The notes beneath the pieces are model-generated. The model was not told the DNA's origin and did not search any database. It worked only from the letters and a program-made list of their open reading frames with translations. The position numbers and the translations under genes were made by a program. Below, piece after piece: positions 38,634 through 51,200 of a stretch of DNA of 64,000 nt. The DNA is from Trichinella spiralis (taxonomy: Eukaryota; Nematoda; Enoplea; Trichinellida; Trichinellidae): positions 12,670,218-12,734,217 of the forward strand of contig CM012953.1 in assembly GCA_000181795.3 (NCBI GenBank). The letters are read 5' to 3'. The number at the start of each line of letters is the position of its first letter. Positions within the stretch are counted from its first letter, which is position 1.

Positions 38634-41478
38634 ATGGAAGCTGACATTTACGAGCTTATTAGCAATGCCTTAAATGAGCAATCATGTCATGTTAGTGTTC
38701 CTTTACAAAATTCATGTGGTATTGATCGCATTGTATGGTCTGTATGGAGTTATATTATGGGTCCAGAATTGAAATTTGTATGGGAATTCGTTTCCAGTGA
38801 AGCAGATTTATTACCGCATACTTCTGAAGATAATCATTCTGAAGAACAGATAGATAGCAATATTAAGACTGATGAAAATCAAGAAAAATCGTCTGATGGC
38901 CTTGTTGGGAATTACAGAGAACCGTCTGTCGATGATGTACAAGCGAATCGTAAGTTGTCGTTAAATTTCTTCCCGAAGTATGTAATAAATTTACTGCAGT
39001 GGTAATTAATTTTTACTTAGGCGTAACAATTTCAATAATATAATTATGGTATTTTAGAATTATATTTTTAATAAAATTACACATTTCAGGCATTAAATTC
39101 CTCAAGTAAAATGTTATTAAAATTATTCCGATTTTGTCGATGATTTTGAAATTTTATATTTATATTAGAATTGGAACTTTTTTTAGCGGGTCAGAAACCT
39201 AAACAAGGTGACAGTGCATGTGAAACATCAGCTGCTGAGGAAAGCATGCAGTCAGCTGATAAATTTTCTTCTGCTTGTTGTTTGGATATTGCAAATATTC
39301 AACTGGATAAACAAGTGCCAGATTCAGCAGAGCACCATCAAGATGTACCATTTTTTGATATGGATGATGATCGATATGTAGCAATGCATACATTGAGCAG
39401 TGAAATTTATTCTGCGCATATAATTGAAAGTGTGGAATTGAAAGTAATACTTAATGTTACTTTATAGTTCGTTTAATTTGTTTTTTGCTAACTGTTATTA
39501 TTTTATTTTGTTCAAAATTGTAATAGATTTTGCATTTATTTTATTTTATTTTATTTTATTGTTTCTAGTTAGTATTTAATGCAATAACAGTTGAACAAAC
39601 AATTTTCAAATTTGATTCAAGTGAATTTTGAAGCCAATTGACAAATTTGCAAATTGCATTTTATGTGTTGAGTTGAAATTAATTTCTGATTTTGAATTTC
39701 AGATTTTGAGGCTTGCAGAACGTAAAATGGGCGTAGCGTCGTATATTTTCGCGGCAAGATATCATGACCAACGAGCAGTACATTCTATTGCACTTGTGAT
39801 GAATGAGAACCGACTTGGATGGTTTTTCAAAATTCAACCTTTATTTCAATTGTTCTTCAATGATTTTGTTGTAAAGTTGAAAGCATCAATTTTAATGGTA
39901 TTGCAAAATGGAAAACAAAAGAAATTTTCCAATTTGATCAAAATCTTTCAAATTAAAAATTAATTCAACTTGTTCCATTTAGGATATATGGATGGTGGAT
40001 AGAAATAAAAATTTCGAATGCAGTTGAAATATTTTTGCTTATTTGTTTAATTATTTAGGAATCTCGAGAAGAACTATTGACCAGAATGACCAGTGAATTT
40101 GTTCAAATACTGAGAGTTGTCAGTGAATTGGAACGGTATTCACTTGATGCAGTGCCATTTAATGTATGCATTTCAACTGCTTTATTATGCATATTATTTT
40201 TTAAACTGTTTGTAATGGAATTTCTAAATGATTATGCAATTTCTCATTTAGACATTGAGAAAATTTTTTTTTTGAATATTTTTTTCAGATAAGCGATACT
40301 CATTTTGCCGAGGTTAAAGTGCAAGAGAACAAATTTCTTTATCGTTGCATAACAACACATTTGCGTTGTCAAGGGTATACGATCGTCGTTGGCAAATCAA
40401 CTAAATCGATTAACAAAGTAATGATGCATTGTCTCTTTTGAAGGATATCATTAGTGTTGAAGAATTTGGGCAGCTAATTGTCGTTTAATGAGGATTTTAT
40501 TTTTGCAATTTTCATAAGGAATAATATTTCAGATGATAAAAACTTTGGCCTTTGTTACTTATCGAGATCGATGGTGCATGTCTAAAGTGTTACCAACAAA
40601 CGTGGATGAAGCAAATGAAACCGAATTAATTTCTTCTCGTCAATTTTATTCTCCATATTTAGTTCTCCAAGGGTGCTGCAGAGTAATATTTTTTTGTAAA
40701 GGCAGTGTAATTAATTTATGAAATGTTAGCGTTTATTTTTTGCAGTTAAATTTGTCAACTATACTTAGTCAAGCTTATTATTGCAATTGGCCTTTTTGCG
40801 TCATTGATGTAGATGCACAGACGGTTTGTAGTTCGCTTCCTTGGGAAAAGCATCAAGAAATTCGTCAACAAGTGCGTCGTAGAGATTTGCAAAAGATTTT
40901 TTTGCCCGATTCTCCAATTGCCTCTGTAAAGATGTAAATATTTAAAAAATAAAAAAAATTTACCTTTTGTAATAATAAATTTTTATTTAATTTGAGCATG
41001 ATATGATGAACTTTTTTTTCCTTTAGTAATTTTAAAGAACATGACGCTGGGGATAATTTGGTGTCTCCATTTTTGAAGCAAGTATGAAATATTTTCTTTT
41101 TTCTGTTTTCCATTTTTGTTGTAATAATCGAATTTCAGCTGGATTATTTGCCGTATGAAAGTGCTGTTCGGGAGGGATTTACTCTGCAATTTTTGCGATC
41201 ATTAGCACTGAGAGCTTTGGCATTGGATATATATGCTGAATCTGAGAGGTTTGCATTAATTTTTTTTTAATTAAATTAGTAATTAGAATTCACGTTTTTT
41301 ACACGAGTGAATTTTTGTTTATTTTAGCAATGCGGGCAAGGAGCGTTCAAATATTTGCATCAAAACTTTGCGTAAAGCTTTGGATTTAACTGTTACTGGT
41401 GATTATTTGACTGTACTGGCGATCGCTGACCAAATGAGACCGACGTTTGCTGAATTTCTTCTGAAACAAGAAAAATAA
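38634..41478 (+). CDS. C9orf72 homologue (DENN-type; nematode ALFA-1 type)
   Basis: C9orf72 forms a complex with SMCR8 and WDR41 that acts on small GTPases in endolysosomal traffic and autophagy. Exons are 38634-38949, 39187-39443 (or from 39169, also in phase), 39703-39897, 40059-40163, 40289-40417, 40533-40682, 40746-40933, 41027-41081, 41139-41248 and 41328-41478, giving about 551 aa (human long form 481). VWSYIMGPELKFVWEF corresponds to the human FAYWDNILGPRVRHIW block. Exon 5 ends TTHLRCQGYTIVVGKSTKSI, close to human SSHLQTCGCSVVVGSSAEKV. Exon 7 has PFCVIDVDAQTV against human HIDVDVNTV. The last exon has LDLTVTGDYLTVLAIADQMR against LDLTAEGDLNIIMALAEKIK. A hydrophilic insert at residues about 65-150 explains the extra length. 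All phases agree; no break seen. Confidence 0.9.
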
Positions 41479-42667
41479 TTTATTATTTGATTTGTCTTAT
41501 GAATTGATTTCTAATTTGTTGAAAAAAGTATATATCAAAAAATAGCTTTGCTATAAATTTAATTACTTCAAAATGGCCCAGTTACAAATTGGTGAGAAAT
41601 TGTTGAAATTTTTGAAATTCTAGTAAATCAAAATGTTAGTTGGTTTGCCAGTTCACTTTTAATATGACAAAATTGTCAGTTAAAATTAATCAAAAATAGC
41701 ATATATGGAAGAATTCTTTCGTAAATGTGAATCATAAATATATTTTGACGAAAACTGCTATTGTAAAATTCAAATTCATTATAATCCAAAATTATGTTTT
41801 AAAATGCAAAACTTAGAAGCCTGCCAAAAATTTGTAACTGTATTTCGATTATACTTCCAACAGTAGAAGTAAAATGTACATACACCCTGCTTTTCAATTA
41901 ATAAATGCGTTAGTTTTTAATTTTAAACATTGTTTGTTAAGCAGTGAATATGAATAATATACTGTTTGCTTTTAGTTTATATGAGATTACAAGTATAACA
42001 AAAATGCTACATTCGACTTGTTTTTAATTCTTCATAAAGAAGAGGGAGGAACATTTGGCGCACTATGTTATTTTCAGAGATGGAAACAAACAGCTCATAA
42101 TTTTTATAAATTGTTGAATGTTATTATATATATAATTATTATATAATGCTATTATTATGTTATTATATAATGTATTATATAATGCTATATATTATATATA
42201 TTATATATGAATAATAATAATATATTATATATATAATGCTTCTCATTACTTTGGCTTTTTGTATGTGAAGACGAGAAAGAGTTTTACTTTTTGCTTTTAA
42301 TTTCTCATCTCATCTGATCAAAAATTTTTATACTGCTTGAGAATAATTTGACTAATGAATTTTGAATACGACTTTTTTTGAAATAAAGTTATCTATCATC
42401 CAGAAAGGAAAAGTGTAAAAGTGACTGACTACAAACGAAAATTATCTTTTATAAATAAATTGCTGTTATCATATAGCATTCACACCTAACCATCATTTTC
42501 AGTGCGGTTAAAGTTTTGCTTGTAGTATATATTACACGCATTTTTGTTTAAAACTGTTTAACTTTAATGTGTATAATGATGATAATAGGGCTTTGATGAT
42601 ATACGTAATTCTAGGCGATATTTTAAATTTATCACAACTTATTTTTTAGTGCAATAGCTAAAGCAAG
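41479..42667. other. C9orf72 homologue 3' flank, AT repeats
   Basis: Strongly AT-rich. 42120-42235 is a run of imperfect TATATAATGCTATTAT units. No gene recognised. The region separates the convergent C9orf72 homologue and SREBP genes, together with a solo LTR. Confidence 0.5.
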
Positions 42668-43009
42668 TGTAACGAGCCGCTCTCTCGGGCGGGCTCGTTC
42701 GTCATCCCAACCGGACTACTATCACGTCATCGCTAGGCGACGACGCGCCGGTGTCGACCGGCGGGTATGTCCGCGCGGTCATATCCTCCGTATGGCTACC
42801 GCTGGCTCTGCTGCCCCTTTCCCCAGTTCGCGCTTTGCCGGTAACATTCTCGCATCCACAAGACAGATCAAGAGTACAATATTTATTAACAAATACGAAC
42901 AAGGACCGCCGCCGTAAATCTCAAGAACCAACAACCGATCGATGCCAACAGCCGTACTACTGCAATGCTTTCCCGATCTTCAAGAATTCATCTGATTACC
43001 GTAGCTGCA
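42668..43009 (-). repeat. solo Ty3/gypsy-type LTR
   Basis: It begins TGTAACGAGCCGC and ends GTAGCTGCA on the plus strand, like the LTR at 37720-38094 (TGTAACGGGCTGC ... TGTCCGCTGCA). It shares the internal order: GCTCGTtCGtC, a GC-rich block, CTTT-CCGG-AACATT, AATATTTATTAACAAATACG, AACAAGGACCG and GATCTTCA. It is a striking GC-rich island in AT-rich DNA. No internal element sequence follows on either side, and clear target duplications were not found. Confidence 0.7.
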
Positions 43010-43464
43010 TTGTCCATAACTGCCTTTCGTTTAATTTTTGAAAGCCAGGAGTGGAAAATCAATATAATAAAGTGGCGTTGTGTTAGAGTTACTGAATGTT
43101 TTGGAAGTAGTTCATTCCTGAACCATTCTAAGCATAAAAAGTAAGCAACTGTTCTAGTGTCCCCTGGTAAAGCACTGAAAGTTGTTGGAAGCTCATAACA
43201 ACAGCATTTTAGCAGGACGCTGAAAAATTCAGCTTTAAAAAATAATAACGGACTTTAAATTTATTAATTTATTATTTCATTTTTAATATTTTATTTTGTA
43301 GAAAGTACATGCATATTCCTCACCAAGTATATGAATAGAGAGGTGAATCCTTTCATTTAAATCATATTTATCAGATTGGAAAAGTTGTAATAAAATCATA
43401 AATAAAATAAAATAAAATAAATCATGTTTAAAAATTAAAATGTTCTGTGACTGTGTTCGGTCAA
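43010..43464. other. SREBP 3' flank
   Basis: AT-rich, with a TAAAA-type microsatellite near 43398-43425. No gene recognised; it probably contains the SREBP 3' untranslated region. Confidence 0.4.
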
Positions 43465-46400
43465 TCAATTTTCTTCACTCAGAAGAAGTGAAGTAAGCCA
43501 CTGCTGGGGTCCCAGGGAAAATAACCATTTCTCAATGCCACCACTGTTGTTTGTGCATGTCCACGGACGGTCGAATTGATCAACTTTCGCATATTTCATC
43601 AACAACTTTTGCACAAAAGTTGGATTCATACCATCCAAAAGACAACCGATCGCCTCGTAACGAATTGTCTGCAAAAAATTGATTTAATTTTACTTCAGAG
43701 ATGTTTTTTTCCATTCAAATCTGCTTACTTCTCTTGATAAGAAAGGTTGCAAGTTGGATATGAACCGACGTTTTTGTTTAAGCAATAAACGAAACATGTG
43801 CTTGCCGTTTACGTCCGCATTAGTGCAATTTTTGTTCACCAACAAGTGAACATTCATTTCAGATGAAACTATCAAAGCTTTCAAGCACCAATCAACTGCT
43901 AGCACTAAAGTGATATTCTGAAACACCACAGTATAGAACAGTAATATAAATGCAAAATGAGAGAAAGAGATAAAGAACAATAAATTTAAATACTTCCAAC
44001 GGATAATCTGCAACTGATGAGCTCATCATACTTTGGTGTACGTCCATGCAGAGTTGTAAAATTTCACAAACAATATTTTCCTTGTTTTCAGACGAAGTTC
44101 CAAGGTGACAAGCAATCGCAGCTTTGCAACAAGCTTCTTGTACAGCACTGTTGACATGGAAAAAACAACAACGAATAAAAAAATAAAGAGTCCAAATTGA
44201 AGAAAAATTGCCAATTAACAAAATACAATCAAAACCTTGTTGCCAATTCTTGGATATCTTTGAGCAAATTCCTTTCATCCATCAGCGATGCTCGATGATC
44301 TTGTCCAAATCCAAACAGTATAAAACTGACAAACCAAAAATAATCAGTTTCTTGATTCGACATTGTTACACCCTTGAAAGTAATTTTTTCTCTTCAATTT
44401 TGCAATGTTAAGGAACACGAATAATAATGACAATACAAATAGCCGCTTCTTCTTAAATTCATCTCGTGAATGTTTCACAAAATTTAGGTATTCTTCTGTT
44501 TCCTTGGAACTGAAAAATTGATTCAATCACAATCACACGCGATCCGCCTAGCAGGTTTCAATAATAGCAGAAATATATGATAAAATCATATACCATTTGT
44601 TTTCTAAATAATAGCCTTCATTTCTTTTCAACAAAATTTTTGCGCACTTTAAAATCACATGCTGCCTAAAGTGCCAGGTTAACAACGAAATCGAATCAGC
44701 TAAATATATATATAACATATTCATTCATATAATTGCTAATTTATTCATCATTGATAATATAAAATTATTGCCTAAATCTGACTTCAAAAGAAGTGAACGC
44801 TTCAAAAGCCAAAATTGCTCGTCGTTCAGATTGAGATTGAAAAAAAATTTCTTCCCAATCGGAGTGAATAACCAACAGACGTTCAAATCGCTTTCAACTT
44901 TTCGATATTCTTGATTGGCGCGATTGTACAGCAATTTCTGAAATTGAAATTCTCTATCCATTTAAACATACACTAACACTAGCAGTATAATAATCAAATA
45001 AAGAACAACAACAAAATATTTACAAATTATTCATGCAAATCGTGGAAACTACTACTCACAGCCAATGAATTTCCAATCCAAGGTAAAAGTCGAATCTGCA
45101 ACGCAGCCATGCAATAAACATTGACGAGAATCGGCTTTTCCAACTTGTTGTCGACTTTTGCAGCCAATTTTACACTGTTCAATGCAAGTTCTATTGAAGA
45201 ATATCTCTTCCTGTCTGCAAATCCTAGAATAGAGGAAATAAAAAGAAATTTAAAATCGAATAAGATAATTTAGAGGTAAATTTTATATAAAATAAAATAA
45301 AACAGAGAATTTAGTAGAGAACAACAGACTTGACAAGTGGGGTTTATCGTCGGTGAAATGATGCAGCAGTGTTGGGTTGGAGTAGTGAAATTTGCCCATG
45401 TCAGCAGATTTTTGCTCTTCATCGTCGACATTGGACAGCAGGCAAAATAAATTCACCGGCAAAAGTATGAAATGAAAAAATGTCAACAATATTTGCAATA
45501 ATTGTTCTGCAAAGGTTCGCTTGAATTGCGAACAACGCATCACCACCGGTGCTGGTACTGGTAGTGGTGAATCTTCTCGTCCACGTTCATCACCCTAATT
45601 GATAATCATCCATTTATTTATTCCACGGATATAAAATAAAATAAAATAAAATTCCAAAACCAGACAACACACAACGCAACTCACCACAACGGTCAATGAA
45701 CGGCTTTGCACTTTTGGACATGTTGGATCTTTCAAAATTAACCGACGACAAAAGCGCAACTTCACAATCACCAACGCTACCACCAGTCCGTTGATAACCG
45801 AAAGCAGCAAAATTCGAAGGACGTTATTTTCTTAAAACAAAAAATATACTATAAGATTAATAATTTTTTCATGAACAAATTGTAAATTCTTCTTTCTGAC
45901 CAATAATTTCTGCCCGAATTCGAGAAATGTCCACGGATTTCAACAATGGTGCATTCCAAAGTTTTCCCAACGGTGCCACGCCTACGGTCGAAATTTGCGA
46001 CACCATGTGAAAAGGATTGACAATAACGACGCATGCGAACAGTAGAAATAATGTAAATTTGGAATTTGTAGAAACAGAAGTGTTGTTGCCGTTGTTGTTC
46101 AATTCTTCAGTTGACGATACAGAAATATCAAAGTTCTGCAAATATATGCAACAACAATGTATAAACCAAACAAAGCTATTTCCTGAGAAATAATAATTTG
46201 AAAAAAAGAACATTCATTATTCACACAAATTTCAGTTTTTCTTACTCTTTTTTTGTATAATTTTGCTAATGAAATTTACATATTCATAGAACACTTCGCT
46301 GTGTACGTACGTTCTGACCAAAGTCCAAAGAATGCATGCTCAGTGAGAACGGTGAACAAGTGCAACACGCTTTGAGCTGTTCGTTTTCGGCTCGTAAGCT

Positions 46401-47300
46401 GTCGTTCAACTGCTTCAACTGTTTCAGCTTGTCGATGGCTGCTCGTAGGATGGTTGATTTGCTCGCCTTGAAAAAGGGAAGGAATTATTTGACGATAAAT
46501 AAATAATAACTAATGGAGCCAAAATTTTTATTTTTGCCAAAACAAATCTATAAGCTGTACTCGAGCAGAGGGTCCGAGAACTAAGGTCTTCAGCTCGGCG
46601 ATGCGTTCGTTGATGCTGGTCCTGTATCGACGTTCAATGACACTGTGGGCACATCTCCGTCGGCAAGGGTTGCGGTTCTTGCTGACGGTACCGGTGTCTG
46701 CGGATGCTAGTTCTTCTTCATCTGCTTCTTCAATTTGATTGTTCTTCACAACAGCAATGGCCGAATCTTCTGCCAGTAAGTTCCAACAACTCTGACCGTT
46801 GAAAATGAACGTTCTCGCTGGAACAGCGCCCTCGTCGACAACATTCCCGACACCGTGCGTGTACTATGCATATAGAACAGGGCAAAATTGTCGTCGGTAT
46901 TGCAAATGCAGGCAGATTAGATACGAGTTTTTGTGCATCTCTTACCGCAGCCGCTGCCGTTGGTGTCGAATTCCAGTTGGTCAGCGGATAGTAATGATCT
47001 GTCGTCCATTGGAATTCGACCGGATTCACCACATTCAGATTGCAGCTGTTGTCCCAGTAGGTTGCTGCCTGCATGTGCAAGGAAAAGCCAAATATCGACG
47101 CCTTTCGTCGCTTGACGCATGAAAATAGTCATTTCAAATTTGGCAAAACTCACCTGCGGTCCAGAGGAAACAAACTGTTGCTGCTCGTCTGGTACGGCGA
47201 AATAAAATTCCTCGTTGGGCGAAGAAGCCATGCAAGCATTATTCGGAGCGAAATTTTCAACATGCTGACCACCAGTATAATAGCCGAAGCTAGCAGCCAT
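43465..47300 (-). CDS. sbp-1: SREBP, membrane-bound bHLH-zip lipid regulator
   Basis: SREBP is held in the ER by two membrane spans, and its N-terminal bHLH-zip half is released by S1P and S2P to drive lipid genes. Fifteen exons run 47300-47154, 47068-46946, 46863-46561, 46466-46311, 46135-45901, 45830-45685, 45594-45330, 45223-45060, 44937-44772, 44699-44594, 44509-44437, 44372-44236, 44147-43994, 43917-43729 and 43668-43465, giving about 855 aa. The basic helix has RCAHSVIERRYRTSINERIA with the Tyr special to SREBPs (ERRYR). The second helix and zipper are ILRAAIDKLKQLKQLNDSLR. Membrane span 1 is FTLFLLFACVVIVNPF and keeps the Asn-Pro pair needed for S2P. Span 2 is ILLLSVINGLVVALVIV. The luminal loop is about 35 residues and shows no RxxL S1P site except at the span-2 edge (RILL). 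The C-terminal regulatory region has the LLTWHFRQHV block. One intron (after 44772) appears to use a GC donor. Confidence 0.9.
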
Positions 47301-48231
47301 TTTACTCAATGTCTCTTTCCAAAACGCAACCAATTTTCAAGCTTCATCAGCATGAAACTTCAAAAGCCAGCAATCGCATTTACTGTACGCATTGAACAAA
47401 CACTGATATAACTGTTTGTCGAATAAGAAACTTTTCGCTTGATTGTTTGCTCGCTTTTCTGTCTCTTTCTGCGCATGTCGTAATTTGGCCAGTCAAGTGA
47501 AAATATCTGAATCATCATTTTATAAGAACACCATTACATCTAGGACAAAACAACTTTCAAGTCGTCAGCAAATGAGCTTTTATTGTACAATGCGACAATA
47601 CAATCTTCGTATAAATATATGTCACGAATATGAAACAGAAACGAAAATTTGGTAGGTAAAAAATAATAAAGAAAAAAAAACGATGACAATGAACTCTAGA
47701 GAACAAACTTTCACAAAGTACAAAGAAGCTATCCGAGAAAAGTAATCGCTTCACGTCAGACTGAACGTGAATAAGGAAAAAAAATCAACAAATATTTTTA
47801 AAAAATGGACGTACAATATAATACGAGTGATGATTCAAAATACATAACCTGCGGCGCGTTGAGAATATCAAATTTCATGTCTGAGAAAAGTAACAACAGA
47901 AAATAATTTTTAAAAAAGAAAACTAATATCAAATAGGAATAGTAGTGGCTCTGACGACGGCAAATTTCGTTGCCGTTCAGAGCTACAGCGAAACAGCACC
48001 ATTAAGAAACAAAAACAGACCATCAATCCAACCGTGCTACCACCACTGAGACGAGACCATCCGAAGTGCCAAAATAGTCCCCTCTGCAAAAGTGGTAAAT
48101 CGAACGCAAGAAGCACATCCCGTTTGCATCATCATGTATACCGCCTCTTTGCTATATATTTTTGGAAAAAACAGCAATGCACCACACATTCTTCTTTCTC
48201 TCTCTCTCTCTCACACACACACAACGATCAA
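47301..48231. other. region between SREBP 5' end and KMT2 3' end
   Basis: The two minus-strand genes are head to tail here. It should hold the KMT2 3' untranslated region and the SREBP promoter. A (CT)n(CA)n microsatellite lies at about 48196-48222, just past the KMT2 stop codon. No further gene recognised. Confidence 0.45.
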
Positions 48232-51200
48232 TCAATTCATCCACTTGCGACAGTTCGGAGCTCGACAGAGACAAGGAAGTTTGTTCAGCTCGTCTTCAAA
48301 ATCAAACTGATAATCATACGTAAGCTAAAAAGCAAAGAAATGAATGAAATAAGAGAGGGAGGGGGAACACAGAACTATTTTCAATGCACTATAATAATTA
48401 TTATTTGATTGTTTGCTTTTGATTTCATCATCACACACCTCTTCGCCTTTGCATATTGGACGACAGCTCATAATCACAATGCGTGATTCTCTGTCAAAAT
48501 CGATGCGTTCAGCAATACAGTTCGGATCACAGGAATGATTTATATAGCGCGCAGGCCCTCCGGCCACTGTTGCATCGATGACGTGATCACTATCCAAACG
48601 AAACATATAAACACCACGATTTCTTTTTTGATAGCTTTTTTCTCGACGTTCAGCTACCTACACAAAAATGCAACAATACTGATAAATAACGTAATTTGCA
48701 AACTATTTCAAAAATAACTCCATTATACATACATAAAGAAGAAAAAAAATTAAGTAAAAATTTCATTAAAACATTTTCAAACTGTGAACAATTTTCATCT
48801 GATTACTCATGTTCCTTGAAAAACAAAATGTCGGATGTATGTGAATTATACAAAAAAAATACCGATACTTTATAAATGCAATATTAATCATAAAAAATAA
48901 ACAACAGATAATTGATATTTCGGTCAATTATTCAAAATTTCTTCTTAAAAAAAGCCCATTTTTGCTTATTAAATTATAAGAATAAATAATAGCTGCAGAG
49001 AAGAAAATAAATCAAAACTTTTAAATATTATTAATAAACAAAAAAATAATTCATAATTGTACCTCATTCCGAATGACCTCCCCGACATATTCAATCACCA
49101 TAGCGTTCATCTCAACATCCCTGTTGGCAAACAGACCGAGACCCTGAATTTTGCTCCGAGCTAGGTAAACATTGCTTTTCCATTCTTGCTTGAGCTTTCG
49201 ATACTGATAACATTTCGCCACTAAACTTTGCTTGTTGCCAAAGCTGTAAAAATAGCCATCACTCGGCATGCCACTGAATGCAAGCAAACTTTGAATAGAA
49301 TGCGCTGACATTGCGTTTAACTTGCGCGATCTGTGCAAAATCAAAAAGATAATTAATGCAATGCAAGCACCAAATACATATATATATATATATTCTGTGC
49401 AAAATATAGCAATGCCAAAACATACCGTTTGATATACGTGCGAAAGCAAGGTTCGCATCTGGCTGAACCACTGGGATTCAATACTAAAGGTGGTTCCATC
49501 CAAAGAGATCGACCATATTTGAATTCATACGTCACCAGACTGTCAATACCGGGTAGCTGAAAACAGTACAAATTGTAAGACTATATTACTTTTATTCAAT
49601 TATGATACAGTAGTGGAGAATAAGAATTGAAATATACACATTTAATCTTACCGATTCAAGCATTTTCTGAATACTTGGCTCAAAAAGACCAAAGAAACTT
49701 TCTCCAGATATATAGGACGGGAACAGTTTCAACATATCATTGCAATTCCGCAAACCTTGCAACGGTGTTAATATATTATTCTGCCAAACTTCTGCAATAA
49801 AAATATTAAATAAATAATAATATGCAGCAAGTAAGCATACAAGGATGAATTACCATTTATCGATTTTGACTGATATCGAACTTCTGCCGTTCCAGGATAC
49901 TTCGCAGTGACGCTGAATAACGGCGCACCTTCAAACTCACCAATATGGCATTGGTAAATCTGACGTCGTCTAGGATGAAAAGTCGACCAGTATATACGGG
50001 ATACCGTATAGTCAACCTAAGGCAAATAAATAATGATAAAGAAAGAAATTCAATACAAATAATATTGTAAATTGCAATATTTGGGGGAAAACTCATACAG
50101 GGAATATGCAATCTTTGGTGTGAAACCGATTTAACTGTTCCGGAAGCAGCTGTCCAACATGGTGAAAAAGCAAAGAGCCAATGCGCATCGCATATTCACC
50201 AGATTCACTTTGCTGATACAGCCTAAACAGAAAATAAAGCAGAACATTTTATACAACGACAACTTCAACGATTCCAACAAGTCAAAAAATATATACTTTG
50301 ACAACAGCTGTTCATCGTCCCGTTCAATGTACACTTTACGAAATACGGCCAAGTTGTACAAAATTTTGTCCCGGCAAAGCGGCGGATGCTCGAAGCAAAA
50401 CATCGTCTATTAAAATTCAGATAAAAAAATTTTTAATTCCCAAAAAAAACATAACCACAACACACCTTGTCCATCATGAACGTACACCGACTGTCAACAG
50501 CGCAGTGAAGATGAAAATTGCTTCCACATTTCATTTTGTAACAAGGAATTGTAGCACCAGGGAGGTCGCAGAGCACACAGCGAGTGACAGAGGCGCGTCG
50601 AACCGCTTGTTCCACATTTACAAGACCGCCGTCCATTGTTTCGTAAACTTCAGCCGACCAAAGTACGCAATTCACGTGCACCCAACGGCCGGCATCCATA
50701 TTCAACAATCTGAAACAATAAAAAATTGCAAATTTTGAAAAACACACACTTCTTCCGTTTGAGTAGGTTGCAATTGATATTTAAAATTTAAAATTATATA
50801 TTAGTTGATCAAGTGACTGTATTTTTTTCTTTTACCTGCCGCAAACTTCAGTCTCTCCGTCACCCATACGTGAACACAATTCACAAATTCTGGTATCTTG
50901 CGGCAACGATTGTGGTAGCCAAAAAATGGACAACATCTCTTTCCAAAGCTGAATAAGAGAAATATTTAAAAAAGACATAAACTTTTCATCTTGAATAATA
51001 AAAAGTTACAAAAAAAATCATTCACTTACCGCTTCAGGGGTATTACAAGCTAAAACTTTCAAAAGCGACTTCTGACAATTGTTGTACAGCTGCCAACGCG
51101 CTCCTTTCAACTTCTTTTCCATTTTGCTTTCCTAAATTTCCAAGCATCACAAATTGAGAAACTAAACTGAAGATGAATTTTTCTTTTTTTTTTTACATAA

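Noticed and set aside
48196-48222. CT/CA repeat read as part of the KMT2 coding end
   Set aside because: The post-SET exon ends at the TGA at 48232, exactly after the conserved RKWMN terminus, so the repeat is 3' untranslated.
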